A stretch of DNA of 64,000 nt from contig JAKJHU010000084.1 in NCBI GenBank assembly GCA_022316685.1, positions 436,001-500,000 of the forward strand. The letters run 5' to 3'. Of the stretch, positions 36,521-48,576 are shown piece after piece. Numbering within the stretch: the first letter of the stretch is position 1; the number at the start of each line of letters is the position of its first letter. The translations under genes and the position numbers were made by a program. The DNA comes from Progne subis subis (lineage: Eukaryota > Chordata > Aves > Passeriformes > Hirundinidae). The notes under the pieces were generated by a model. The model worked only from the letters and a program-made list of their open reading frames with translations. It made no database searches and was not told the origin of the DNA.

Positions 36521-38940
36521 CAATTTTGCATGCTCTGTTGCTCCTTCACCTGATCCAGTCACCCTACTTGACAGAACACAACATAAATCACAAAAAAAAA
36601 AAAAAAGCTAAATATACAGTCTACAAAAATGTATCACTTTTTATTACGCATATGAAAAAAAAAAAATATATATATAAACAAGTCAGATTTTTTTCCTGTT
36701 GTCATTCCTTTCCACCTGACCTTAACAAATGCCCAACTCTGTGGCCAAAAGTTATTCCATGGGAATCTCCCATGGACCAGAAAACTCCAGGCTAGAACAA
36801 ACGCACCAGAGGTTCTTTCTTAAAGGCATTTACAGCATAATGGATATGTAGTTCCCTGAAGAATTTCCTTTCCCAGGCAGTTGAAAATCATAATGTAAAG
36901 TAATTTGAAAGGTTAATGATCAATTAGACCTGGGGCAAACATTAACTAGAGGGTTTGAAGGAATTTTTCCTTTGGGTTTTTGCTTTTTTGAGATGCTCCA
37001 TCAAGCCAAAGCTTCAGACTTTAGCTTAAGTGAATTATTCATTCAGTGTTTCTTCTAACATGTAATTTTTTCCTTTGGAAAAAAACAAAAAACAAAAAAC
37101 CAAAAAAACCCAGGTAAAACAGCAGAAACAGATTTCCAACACTGAGGGGAAAAAAAAAAAAAAGTTACATATATTTAAAACATCTCCATAGGTGATGAAC
37201 ATGTATTTTTTCCCTGCAAGAATTTAATAAGGTTAAAAATGTAAACTATGGTAGTCAGCAGAGCCGTGTCTGGCAATGCTATCATCTGTATTTACTTCAT
37301 GGATTAGAGCTCAGTTGCTGAATGAAAACTCCAGTGTGGTTTATATACAACATCCTTCATCACCCAGCTTTTAGTCAATTTTCTTTAACAGAAGGGAAAA
37401 CTTTTGTCACTTCAATTTTCTAGAAAGGTCTTGCCATTCTGAAAGGATTCATAGACAGAGAAACAGTCCAACATACCTCACTGTGTGAGCCCTGTGCATT
37501 TCCTGTATTGGAAATATCTTCTTCCTTAACTACTGGAAAAAGATCATGGCGCTGCTGTGCTGAATGCATAGGCAAGGATCCGTCTTCCTAAGACACCCAG
37601 AGATACTTACTTACTTAGAGAGGTTGTAGTCAATAAATACTAGAATTTTTTAAGTTGAAAAAGACCTTTAAGACCATCAAGTCTAACTACTCCCCCAACT
37701 CTATTGTCTCTTTATTCTTTTATTTCTATAATCTTGCGCAGAGTAGACGAATAGAACTTGTTGTGAACCTTGATATAGAGAAGAGCAATTTAGAAGTAGA
37801 TTTATATCCATCAAAAATACAGGTACCTCATTCCTTGTTTCTTGAGTTTTTATGAGAATAATTGTGGCTACATTAAAATTTTAAGCTGATTTTGAGGAGA
37901 CCCTCTACCACTGTGACAGAACAAGAAACCTGTTCTGTAAAGCTCAGACTACTTAGGATAAAACTACAGCATCAAATGCTGTGTTGTAGGGAAATGCTGA
38001 GTGGGATTAATTAGAGTTATTTTAGGTAACAGAAGCAGTTTATGTGTCAAGCGTAGAGTTCAGAAGACTAATATGCATGTTCTCCTCCACTGGTTTTTTA
38101 AACTGCCATAAGCACTGTTATGTATTAAAATAGAAAAAAATATCAAATTAGCTCATTAGATCCATGCTCTGAAGTAATGCTTGCACAACCCAGCATGTAG
38201 GCTGCAGTATGGCTATGACTTTGTATTCATAAAGCATCCTAAAAACTTCTTGGAAGGTATTTTTCCTCCTTCAGAGTCCTGCTGGCTAACTGTTAAACTT
38301 CATTGGCTTAATCTGGTTTTCGTAAAGCATTATTTTAAGGACATGGAACATCTGAGATTACAAGGTATTTAGTTCCCCACTTTGCAGTATTCTGTAAGAG
38401 AACTAACGTGATTTATAGTGGGCTATGGAAACATTCTGGATGAATAACCATAAAAATCCCGGGCTTAGGACGCTCATCTGTTACCATACTGGACCTTATT
38501 GTAATACAGTGAAGAATACAATTAATTCAAAAGCCTTTGACCACTTTCTATGCACTAGAGGCTTGAGTCTATTAAACCTACATAACTAATGGTCATTTAT
38601 TAGGAATGAATTTCTAAATTGTACAAATCCATTTTTTATACAACTAGCAGAAGGCACCAGACCAGATTAATGATTAAAGTATTGCCTTCCAAATTTCTTA
38701 TTTAATTAAAACTTTGTCTTTTTCACTCTAAAAATGAGAAGAAAACTACTAAAAATGACTTAAAATCTGTTTTTCATATTATGTAAAAAATAGTTGGGCT
38801 TTACTACTAATAAAGTTTTTCTAGTTTTTGTGTGAATTAGTTTAAAAAGTAGATTGTACAATAGAATTTAAGACTCAAATTCCATCACAGAAAAAATCAT
38901 CCAATCAATAAAAAATAAATTATATGAATTATTTTTACAT
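36521..38940. other. Unique AT-rich DNA with short homopolymers
   Basis: A-runs lie near 36591-36606 and 37149-37163. A (TA)n run lies near 36666, and an A/C-rich patch at 37079-37112. A weak CR1-like reverse scrap, 'gaaaaagacctttaagacca', is at about 37655-37690. No gene is recognised. Confidence 0.55.
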
Positions 38941-38962
38941 CACATTAAAATAAATCACCATT

Positions 38963-39464
38963 TTAGGATTGTTTTTGTTTAGGCCAGACCAGAGTTTCAG
39001 TGTTCCTGCAGCGCTTCATAGATGTCTGAAAATGCAACACTGTTCTGATAATTTTTTGATCTGAAGCCATGCAGATTTTAGAACCTGATGGAAGGTTCCA
39101 GGTTCTCCAGGAGGGATAGACAGGGACGTAGAGGCGGAGAGGTGGCAGACGGTATGTAATGGAAGGGTTGGAATGTCTGGAACACATTGAGAGCCTCTGA
39201 GTAAGAATCAAGAGGCAAACAATGTGAATGCCACTCTGGGAACAAGGCTCTATCTGCTACCCCATGCAGCATAAGAATGTACAAGAGAACAGCAAGAAGT
39301 GCCATCTTCCTCAGCAGCGGGAGAACTGCAGCTTCTGGTCCCTTCTCCAGTTCCTTTCTGGCATATGGTCCAAACCCACTGTGCTGAAAGTTAGAATTCT
39401 CTTTCCCAATTCTTTTCATGAGCCCTTGACACAGTCCTGGCAGTCCCAGGCAACCCATTCCCAA
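38963..39464 (-). other. Unrecognised overlapping reverse ORFs (128 and 82 codons)
   Basis: Two minus-strand frames overlap: 39464-39078 (128 codons) and 39211-38963 (82 codons). The first has an internal Met followed by a hydrophobic stretch (LLAVLLYILMLHGV), which could be a signal peptide or membrane segment, and then a Pro/Ser/Leu-rich part. Past its stop the same frame stays open for about 20 more codons before another stop. I do not recognise either protein. There are no splice, promoter or polyadenylation cues, and the surrounding DNA is non-coding. It could be a decayed retrocopy, an ERV remnant or chance. Confidence 0.2.
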
Positions 39465-39479
39465 GATGATGGGTAATAG

Positions 39480-40985
39480 AAAGTGTTATTCATTCTTTGA
39501 ATTTCAGTATACTTTGACAAGGAAAATAAAGTACCAGTAAGATTTCCTAATGGTGGGATCTCATCTCCAGGACAACTACAAAACTATTCCAAATTAAAGA
39601 CAATTTCACAAATCCAGAACAGAAAAAGCAATATTTCTCACATTAAGCCTGATTCCTGTTTGGTTTTGCCCTCTTCCCCTCTAAAAGCATCCTGCAAATG
39701 TTCACCTGGAATACAGAAGTTCTTCCACAAATGATAGGTTGTTTTTCATCCTGGTGGATCTACACAAGGGTGTTTTTCGGTTCCAAGGAAAGCATCACCC
39801 AAGGGAAGTCAACACATTACAGCTTAGGCATTCGAAGGTCGTGTCAATCATCTGATGTTAAATCTCTCTCCTCAGCTCCCTGTAAGGCTTGTCTTGCCTT
39901 CCTTGGGGACTTGTGAATATATTTTGTTGTTCAGTAAGACACAATACTAGAAGAGCTACAACCACAACTCTAAAAGAGTGTCTCAGTAAAATCAGTCTGG
40001 CTGGAATGCTAATAACTTAGACTACTACAAGATAAAAGTCTCTGTTGCCTCAATGAACGGCTTGGGTAGCTGGTCTCACCTTCCTCAAAAACAGACACAG
40101 ACTTACAATCAGTCTTAGACTTTCCTGAGTACAAGCTACCTCTGTTTTCAAATATCACAATGCAACAGGCTCTGTGAGTTAAACACTACATGAATTACTT
40201 TTTCAGAGTTGGTAGACAGTGAGCTGCTTAAATGATTAACAGGCATTTTCTACAGACTGGATTATTTTTATTCTTTCATCCAAAAAGGCACAAAATGAAC
40301 TAAGGAAATATGCTGGGAAAAAAAACCCCAAAATCAACAACAACAAGAACAAAACAAAACAAACAAAAACCCCACCAAAAACAAAACAAACAAAAAAACC
40401 ACCAAAAAAACCCCAAACAACCAACCAAAAATCCCCAGTTCCTGTATATTTCTCCTAAATTTTTATCTTTCCTGATGCGGTTTATTAACCTGTTGTTGGC
40501 CTGTTGACCTTGATCTCTAGGGTGGGAGCAGTAGCCTGCACTCTTGAGGCACTTTCCTTGTCTCAAAGTCAGTGATGCTCAGCTGCAGCATCAGCTACTC
40601 ATCCTCTACCTCTACTCACTGCCAAGCTCTGACAAGTATCTCCAAAGCTCCCTTTGGACTTCAAATCCCAGATCTTTGGATTGATTCATTATAAATGATT
40701 TCAAAATATCAGGTCTCAAGCCAGAAGCATTTTTAATGGCATTTTTGTATTAATTCCATCAGGGAATTGTTCCCTGCCACCTGTTTTTACCTTCCTACAT
40801 TTTCTATGATTTAATTTCAGTCATTCTGGTATGTCACTCTTATGTATCAGGGAAAAACACGCCAGCTGAGAGACATTGTGACATAAACCACCTGAAACAC
40901 CTCTGCTCCTGACAGCCGTATTTGATGTGGTGCTTATCCCATTTCATTAGACCACCCTTCTCTCCATCACCTCTCTCCCCTGTTT
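39480..40985. other. Unique DNA with an A/C tract
   Basis: No gene is recognised. The A/C-rich tract at 40318-40435 creates Lys/Gln/Asn-rich and Phe/Cys/Trp-rich artefact frames on the two strands. Confidence 0.6.
40318..40435. repeat. A/C-rich low-complexity tract
   Basis: AAAACCCC, (AAC)n, (AAAAC)n and AACCAACC units with almost no G or T. Confidence 0.9.
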
Positions 40986-40987
40986 TC

Positions 40988-41240
40988 AGATAATCATTCA
41001 ATCACTGAGGCTAGAAGGGGCCACAGAAGGCTGCTGCTGCAGTTCAGATGAGGCTGCTCAATTTTTTGTCCAGTCAGGGCTCAAAAACCTCCATGGAAGG
41101 AGACAGCAGAGACTCTGTGCAATCTGTTCTGCTGTTTGCCTGTCCTATTTTCAAGCACCGTGCCTCTGAAAAAAACCCAAAGCTGCTGCTTGCAGGATGC
41201 ACAGAAACAGTAACAGCAGCAGTGGAAGAATTTAAGGGCA
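40988..41240 (-). mobile_element. CR1: CR1 3' region, reverse, subfamily with 'gaggctgctca'
   Basis: 'Aatcactgaggctagaaggg', 'gcagttcagatgaggctgct', 'tcaaaaacctccatggaagg' and 'agactctgtgcaatctgttc' followed by 'tgctgtttg' match the reverse order of an older CR1 type (lung-disease-free text: 'sudden' phrases absent). The right edge is uncertain. Confidence 0.75.
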
Positions 41241-42758
41241 AAAGTAATCATGCATACGATTCCCAGAAATTTATCTATGGAAATATGTAGGGAATTTGTT
41301 CAAAATGACTAGAGATGGAAAAAGAATAACTTTCAGTGCCTGTTTGTCCTGCTCTTTCCAACAATTTACATTTTCATAACACATTTTGAGGACAGAACAG
41401 TAAGAGACACCCCTCTGAGCCACAGAAAGTCAAGGCATGGCTTTAATGAAACCCTCTCCATCTATTTTAAAACACTTACATGGCAATTTCAAGAATTCTG
41501 TGGCCGAGAGAACCTCTAATTGCTGCCTCCTAATATATTCTCTGTTTGCATTTTGCCTGCTGTTACTCCTCTATGCAGTATGCTTTACTAGAGATGCTAA
41601 ATGGTTTTTAAAAATTGATTAAAGTTGACTAAGCTTCCTGTGTCTGCTTGCTCATTCATACATTGGAAAATGAATCAGCACTGATTTAATATGTAGGAAT
41701 TTCACAAGATGCAACAAAACTTGCATACTGGACCAGAGATATTTGATTATACAACATCTCTGTGTTAGCAAAATATTTGGTCACGTGCTACTGCTATTTA
41801 ACCCAGTGGCTTTTCTATCCAGGCTAAGCTCCATGTATTACTAGGATTTGGCATAAATGTTGCAGTAGATAGTACCACAGATACAAAAGCATTGTTTCTT
41901 GCTATCACAAATACTTTAAAAGAAGTAAGTTAATCACTAAATAACGAGTTAATGTAGCTTGGTAAAAAGTCTTAGAAGAATTTCAGTTTTATTTCACTTA
42001 GAAATTCTGAATCTGACTTCTTGATGCTTTAAAAGTACACAATCTATAAGTTGTGTACTTTTGCAGTGGGAAAAAAATGAACTGGAGGCAATTTGAAAAG
42101 GAAGCTCAAAGAGTCTTTTTTATTTGCATGCATTTAAAATTTATATATATATTTCTACCAAAAATAGTAGCATAATATGATAAATATATATATATATATC
42201 AAGCTGTTTACTTTCTGCAAGATTAACAGAGACAGCTTGGGTTTTGAAAACAAATAACTGTGTGTTGTAAATTTCACATTAACTGTATATTTTCCTTTTT
42301 TATAAGTTTAATTACTGCCTTGAAAAATGCAAAATTGAGTGCAACTGGAGAACTGTTTTGACTTGCCTGCTAAGAATGTCAATAGTTATGTGAAAGCATA
42401 TCACATTTAGAAATACTGAGAAATATACTAGACAGAGCTTGAACTGGATGATCTGAGAGAGCAGAATTAATTGATTAGTACCAGTTGATGTATAGTTTGT
42501 GTAGGGCAGCTCTAAGCTCTTGGTGCATTCCATCCCTAACTTTGTATATTATGTAAGATGTATAAACCATCATTGAGAACATAAGCAAAAATGTGTGGAT
42601 GTATTTTTATACACCAGGAAAAAAAAAAATCATCACAAAAAGGTCTGTTTTTAAAAGACTATAGGTTTCCTTTCCCCAGCCAAAAAAGAAATCTCTGTTC
42701 AGGCTCCCACTTTCAAGGCCACCTACATTCAGAAGAGCACAAAACCTGCCCCATGTAC
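41241..42758. other. Unique AT-rich DNA with a hairpin and TA repeats
   Basis: No gene is recognised. It contains a perfect 12-bp inverted repeat at 42031-42062 and (TA)n arrays at about 42144-42155 and 42183-42200. Confidence 0.6.
42031..42062. repeat. Perfect inverted repeat (12-bp stem, 8-nt loop)
   Basis: AAAAGTACACAA at 42031-42042 pairs perfectly with TTGTGTACTTTT at 42051-42062 across the loop TCTATAAG. The stem is AT-rich and does not extend further. There is no U-tract or other cue that makes it a terminator or small RNA gene. Confidence 0.85.
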
Positions 42759-42763
42759 ATAGA

Positions 42764-43474
42764 TGTCTTGGTTTGAAAAGATAGGTATCTGCTAGGGATA
42801 GGCGGGCCTCTCTAGGAATGGGGAATTCCAATCCTTTCCCTCCAAGTTATTATAATTTAGAAGATTAAAGAGGCTTTTCAGTCAGAGCTATGGGGAAAGG
42901 AATAACAGTTCTTTACTAATAAATATAACAGGCCAAACAAACAACAACAGCAATAATAATAATAATAATCAGAACCAAGAACCCTGAGGGGCTTTGTCGC
43001 ATAAGCCCCAGGCAGTCTGGTCTCTTGGGACCCTGAGAGCACCAAGCCAAAATGGTGGAAAAACTCTGGGGCTGATGACTGGAAACGTTGGATTGTCCCG
43101 GCAGGCAGGGGGGTGTCCTGGCAGGCAAAGTGAGCAGTGCTGAACGACGGCTGGACGGGGCTGGCCCAGCTCCAGCAGAGCAGGCGAGGGGCTCCGAATT
43201 CCTGGGTGCTCCAGCAGGTGATAGGATTCCCAGGACTCGACCCTCCGTTAATAATGGACTCCTCACTCAGCCAGCAGTCGCCTGACCATCCACTCTGAAA
43301 CCGGGAGCAGAAGAAACCACCCTCAGCTCCTGGAGCCCCCGAGCCTTTCCCTCCCCACTAAACTAAGTGATCTACTTCTTTAGTGTGGGTCAAGTACCCT
43401 TTAAGCATCAGTATTTAGTCTCTTAGCAACTTATGGGGGGGGCGGAATTCTATAGGAAAACTTAACCCCCAACA
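42764..43474 (-). mobile_element. Solo LTR, ERVL-like, reverse
   Basis: A 711-bp LTR. On the minus strand it starts TGTTGGGGGTTAAG and ends AAACCAAGACA. A perfect 5-bp duplication, ATAGA, lies at 42759-42763 and 43475-43479. Its end resembles that of the 17502-18303 LTR (AAACCAGGACA), suggesting related families. A short (AAT)n array lies at about 42953-42969. The 116-codon reverse frame at 42916-43266 is a product of the LTR. Confidence 0.9.
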
Positions 43475-43871
43475 ATAGACTTTAGGGAAACTTTTACAAA
43501 AGGCTGGGAAGATATGCTGAACTCTAACCTTTGTATCCTGATCTGAAGACTTCATGGCTTAGACACTTCTCCTTCTCTCCCTGAGTCTAGTATATTCAGA
43601 CTAAAGTTATCAAAGAAAGTTTTCCTGATAGAGAGATTTTCACTGCTGAAGCATTTCCCAAGGGAAGTAACAAAAGTCTGGTACTAAAGCTACTGGAAAC
43701 CAGCCATGATAAAATCCTGGCACACATAATTTAAGGAAGACTGCTTCACTGGCTCTCGAGGGATCACCAGTTGTTCTGTTAAATAACTGTGGATAGACAG
43801 GACACAATTTACTGGCTTTAGCTGTGGGAAAGGGACTTCTCTTTCAGACAGAGATGAGAATTTTAGACCTC

Positions 43872-44000
43872 TGAAGAATCACAGAATATTCTGAGCTGGG
43901 AGGGACCCACAAGGATTTTCGAGTCCAACTCTTAAGCCCATGTGGGGATCGACTCCATAACCTTGGTGTTGTCAGCACGTAGTTCTGACAAACTGAACTA
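43872..44000 (-). mobile_element. CR1: CR1 3' end, reverse
   Basis: 'Gaatcacagaatattctgag' followed by 'ctgggagggacccacaagga' and 'tcgagtccaactc' is the reverse tail of a CR1 subfamily characterised by 'gacccacaagga'. The rest is diverged. Confidence 0.85.
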
Positions 44001-44140
44001 CCGTGACATTGTGTTAGAGGGATGTAAAATTCTGTCAGTTATTATAACAACATCTTCTGACATTTTGGAGCTTCAAAGCTATTGTTGCATCACGGTGAAG
44101 AAGGGAGTAGACTTTTTAAAGTTTTTCTGCAAATTCTTTG

Positions 44141-44176
<36 letters not shown>

Positions 44177-45285
44177 CATACATTGTGTAATCTACATAGT
44201 CATACAGCATATATATAGACATAAAACTCAGTTTGCCATGCAGTCAGGATCTACTAAAAGCAATGGGAACTTGTTGCTATGGAATTCTACATCCTGAAAG
44301 AATCCTTTTAAACCTCTGTGTTGAGCCAAATGACTTGTAAAGATGCCTCTGGGTTAGTGCTTTCAGCTACACCATCTAGTGCACACAGGCTTGTGCCAGA
44401 AGAGAAAACAGGACAAATCATTTTTTTTCCATCTTTAAAAAACCCAGATCCCTGGCTGGGTAGAGTAACACTAAAACTAGGAGGGAAAACTTGTTTTATC
44501 ATTTGATTTCTGCATTGTTGAGTTATTAACCATCATCTCAGCTTTCTCTCTCTGATAATGTGCATTGGATTAATTTCGGTAATCCCTGTTTAAAATGTTA
44601 ATGCAGATTTCTTTTCAAGACAGGAAAGAGAAGAGGTCAGGGGCTAATTATTCAAAGCGACACCCAGCTTGTGTCTATTTTTTCAGAAGTAAGTATCAGT
44701 TTTCCTGAAACAAGAAGAGAAAGAATATTTAATCATAATGACATACAAGGTTCAGCAATGTTTTTCTGGACTGTGGTGCCTAACAGAGATAGATGATGTT
44801 ATTTTACCTTCTAATGGAAAACTGCAGAAAGATAAAAGGTAATTGGGAAAATAAAATTTCTTTTCAGGGAGCTGTGAATTTAACTCTCTTTAAAGTATAG
44901 AAAATTCTCTTAGTAAGGCCTTAAGAGGAATGATCATGTTTTCCGCTGCACTGATGATGAAAGGTAATCCAAGGAGATTATATTTTAGCAAATCATTAAT
45001 TACGTAGTTCAATATCTTAAACTGTATGGTAAACAGAGATGAGCCAAACAACCCAAATCTGTCACTGCTTTGTTGTGTTGAGAAGCTGATGGTTTCTTTA
45101 CCTCAGAAGAGATTAATGTGGTTTTTTTTCAACAGTTTGTTGCGAAGTTGTGGTATCTTAGATCAGTAACAAGCACACAAATTTAGGGGTATTGAATAGA
45201 TTTTCTCTCAATTCAAGTGCAGGAACTGGATCTTTGTGAAACATGCTTTTACAAGTGTAACAATTCAGTAACATAGAAAAAAGAA
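44001..45285. other. Unique AT-rich DNA with (CA)n(TA)n
   Basis: A (CA)n(TA)n compound microsatellite lies at 44140-44181. No gene is recognised; the small frames overlapping it (44082-44297) are artefacts. Confidence 0.6.
44140..44181. repeat. (CA)n(TA)n microsatellite
   Basis: Ten CA units followed by about eight TA units; likely polymorphic. Confidence 0.92.
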
Positions 45286-45330
45286 CCATAGAATCACAGA
45301 ATATCCTGAGCTGTAGTGACCCACTAAAAG
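45286..45330 (-). mobile_element. CR1: CR1 3' terminal scrap, reverse
   Basis: 'Accatagaatcacagaatat' then 'cctgagctgtagtgaccca' is only the last 40-45 bp of a CR1 tail. Confidence 0.7.
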
Positions 45331-45428
45331 AAAACAGTACTAAAAAGGAGACAGCAGAGTGAGATTAAATCAAAGGTGTGTGTCTCAATGGCAGTATTGA
45401 GATGATTTGTGTTAAATATAATGGGATG

Positions 45429-45433
<5 letters not shown>

Positions 45434-45464
<31 letters not shown>
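45434..45464 (+). repeat. Poly(A) run of 31
   Basis: An uninterrupted run of 31 A. It could be a retrocopy tail, but the upstream sequence holds no recognisable gene. Assembly length may be unreliable. Confidence 0.9.
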
Positions 45465-45466
<2 letters not shown>

Positions 45467-45544
45467 CAGAATTATTTTATATGCCTGATTGGAGGCCAGA
45501 TAGGTGTGCTTACCCAAGTAAGCTACTCTCCCTATTCTCTCAAC

Positions 45545-46115
45545 CTGTGCAATTGTAGGGATCTAGTTTTGGGATCATGGAGACAAGGTGGAATGGCTAC
45601 CATGATCAGAGCACTGCAATGAAGAGATACAGGCTCTGTAGGAATGAGAGGATGCAAAGAGGGTCAGTGGGCTTTGCCCATCATGTGAGAAAACATCTAG
45701 GGTCCATGAAGCTGTACCAGGGGATGGATGATGAAACAAGGGAGAGTTTATGGGTTAGGATTAGAGGAGACAGGTAAAGGTCTGCTCCAGGCTGCCTGAC
45801 TGGAAAGTACAAATGGATGAGTACTTTTGTAGACAGATAGGAGCAGATATGGTCCTTGTGGGGTTTTTCAACCACCTTGATATCCACTGGAGAGACAGCA
45901 CATCAGGGCATAAGCAATCCAGAAGGTTCCTGGAGACCACCAAAGACAATTTCCTGACCCAAATGGCAGAGTAGACAACAAGGAGATATACTTTGTGGCA
46001 CCTCATACACATCAACAATGAGGACCACCTTGTGAAGGTCAAAGGTATTATTGGCTGCAGTGGCCATGACATAGAAAGTGAAGAAGAATTAAGGGGAGAA
46101 AGAAGCAGGTTGTAG
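45545..46115 (+). pseudogene. CR1: CR1 ORF2 endonuclease-region relic, second subfamily
   Basis: The plus strand reads through a decayed CR1 endonuclease end. 'Gtggggtttttcaaccacct' then 'tgatatccactgg' encodes a G-F-F-N-H-L-D-I-H-W version of the endonuclease G-D-F-N-x-x-D motif. The key Asp is changed to Phe. 'Gggcataagcaatccagaag', 'gttcctgga' and 'ggctgcagtggccatgacat' (the S-D-H type block, here S-G-H) follow. Stops and indels break the frame. Reverse frames at 45681-46072 are its shadow. Confidence 0.75.
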
Positions 46116-47504
46116 AGCTATTGAGTAAGACATTAGGAGTGCTGATCTATCAGTAATGATGTTTTCTTGTTTTGATTGCTTTGCCCATCCTGCCAATTCC
46201 TTGGCCAGTGAATGCCAAAGTGTTGGCTAACACAAACTTACCTTGCACATTCCCATGCTGTTTGAAACAGAAATCTCTGCCTAGAGTCAGCGGCCTACTT
46301 GTCCATTTTATATGTTACTAGTGGCTGTAGATGGAAGCAGCAACATCTTCAATAGTCCACAGAAAACCAGTTCCATTCATAGTAAAGGAACAGTTCCTGC
46401 CTTGCATGACTAACATGTGAATTGTGCACCACCTAGAGATGGATATTGTCCTCCATTTTCTTGCCAGATCCAAGAGCAGAAAGAGAATAAGCCCAGGATC
46501 TGGACAGAAGCATGAGAAACAGTTCAACACAGCCCTATAGATGTGGGTTGCATGCTACAAAAGTGATAAAGAGGAGGTTGGCAAATGTATTAAGAATAAA
46601 GGCAGAGTTTGTCAAGGCGAGCCTGGGAGTGCCACCACAAACTTACACTCACAGGGACAGTGATAAGTAAGAGATAAGTTTTAAAATACACTTTAAAAAT
46701 CTCTTTCTGATGGGCAGCTAGCAATTTTTCAGCATTTTGGCTGGAAATAGTGCTTTGCCTCCTCCCAACCTTCTGCACATTTTCTGTGCCCATGTCTCCA
46801 TGTCACTGAAATACAAGTCAGGGATCTCTCAAAACATTTCATTAAATGTACAAATGTTGTTATATTTTCAAAGGGGAAGGCATTTTAAATATGTCAGTTT
46901 TTGAATTGTAGAGAAGTTCTCTGCAGCACAGAAAAGGTAGATAAGGCAAAGTATAAGCAAAACACAAAAATGGAGGAATACATCTTCGATGCCTTTAATC
47001 CTTCAGACTTATAATGATAATCAAGTACCAGAAACAAAAGAAAGTAATAGAAAAAGCTCAAGGCATTAGATATGCAGTGCAAACAGACTAGTCTGATCCC
47101 TTTATAAATCACAAGAAATATGAGAGTACATGCCTAAATTAGCTACAACATTGTCTAATTCCAGCAAGCCGTGGGTGAATTTTAATTTACAGCATGTCTA
47201 AATATGACTGAGAATGCTTGGAAAGTCCTTGTGTTTCAGATATTTTTCAAATTCCTTTTTAAAAAGCCAAACTCTAAAGTTCATGAGAAGATGAGAGCTT
47301 GCAAAAATCCAAAGTTTAAAAATAAGCATTTTAAAATTTCTAGTTCTTCATTATTAATTGATGCTTTCAAGCTCTGAATAATTTATAATTATAGCAACCA
47401 AAAGCAGCTGAAATGAAGTTTTGTGATTAGGAAAATAGTGGCATATTGATGATGTTGTACTTTTTTGGTAATAGCCAGGGCCACCGAGAAATTTGGTCTG
47501 AGAA
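46116..47504. other. Unique AT-rich DNA, no gene seen
   Basis: No gene or assignable repeat is present. Weak sequence continuous with the CR1 relic may persist to about 46500. The small reverse frames at 46318-46793 are unrecognised. Confidence 0.5.
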
Positions 47505-47590
47505 CCAAATCTTCCCAGAGAAGCTGTGGCTGCTCCTTCTCCAGTAGTGCTCAAGAGGGGGCTTGGAGTAACCTGGTCTCGTAGTAAGTT
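47505..47590 (+). mobile_element. CR1: CR1 3' fragment, sense
   Basis: 'Cttcccagagaagctgtggc' followed by 'tgctcct', then 'gggcttggagtaacctggtc' and 'tcgtag', is a short sense CR1 piece with an internal deletion. Confidence 0.75.
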
Positions 47591-48541
47591 TATATAGGCT
47601 TTAATGCAACAGGATGATTTGTGAGTTCTGACTCCAGGCAGCACAAGTAGTCTATACCCTGAGGTGGATATCTGGCTCCACTTGAATCTCTGGAGATTTG
47701 CTTTTGGGAATAGCAACCCCAAATCTCCACTCTTTCCTGTGGTCTTGGATATGGCTCAGGTCACATCATCCAAATATCCTTAGTGTTCTCTTTTCTCTTC
47801 CTGTTGTTACTATCTCAGGTTTAACTTCGGATAGCAAAAGAAGCAGCCTGAGGTCAACATCAGATCCTGGACGCAGATGAGCAGAAGACCACTGAAAAAC
47901 ACGTAGGTATGACAATTAGACAGAAACTGTTTTAGTTCTTGGGTGCTTTTCTAAGTGATTTCAGTGAGGACATGGCATGTTGAACTGGACTAGAGACCCA
48001 CCAGAACCATTATCCACCGGAAGTGGGCCCTCTGGTTTAAATTGGACATGCAGTGACATCTGTTGCCAGGCTTGTTTTGAGGATTCACTGAATTGCCTCG
48101 GGACTTTTTCTCCTTTTAAGAATATATAGTTCTGTAATCAGTTTCTTCTGCATTTGAGCCACTGAACAGATGCACAGACTGTCCTGGCTCCAGATCTTAT
48201 CATTAATTGTCCCTCTCCCATAAAGAGAGGACAAGCACCTTATTTCAGCCTGAATTAGTGACCATGCCACTGTCATTATTTGTCCTAGTTTGTCAGCAAT
48301 CCAAATGATTCCCTTCTGACTTGCTACTCTTCCCATTTAGGTTTGAATAAGTCCCCTTCAATTTTCTAATTCAAAATGAATTATGAGAGTAGTATATATA
48401 TGTTAACGAAATATTGTATACGGGAATTAGAGGTAAGCCTTATGCCAGATTCTGGTTATAATTCTTCAGTACTGCATCATAGATGATATTCAGTCTCCAG
48501 CCATTTAATATACTGCCTAATTTGCTTTTTTCACTGTTTTG

Positions 48542-48576
<35 letters not shown>

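Noticed and set aside
42031..42062. Hairpin as a terminator or microRNA precursor
   Set aside because: The 12-bp stem is too short for a microRNA precursor, and intrinsic terminators do not apply in a bird genome.
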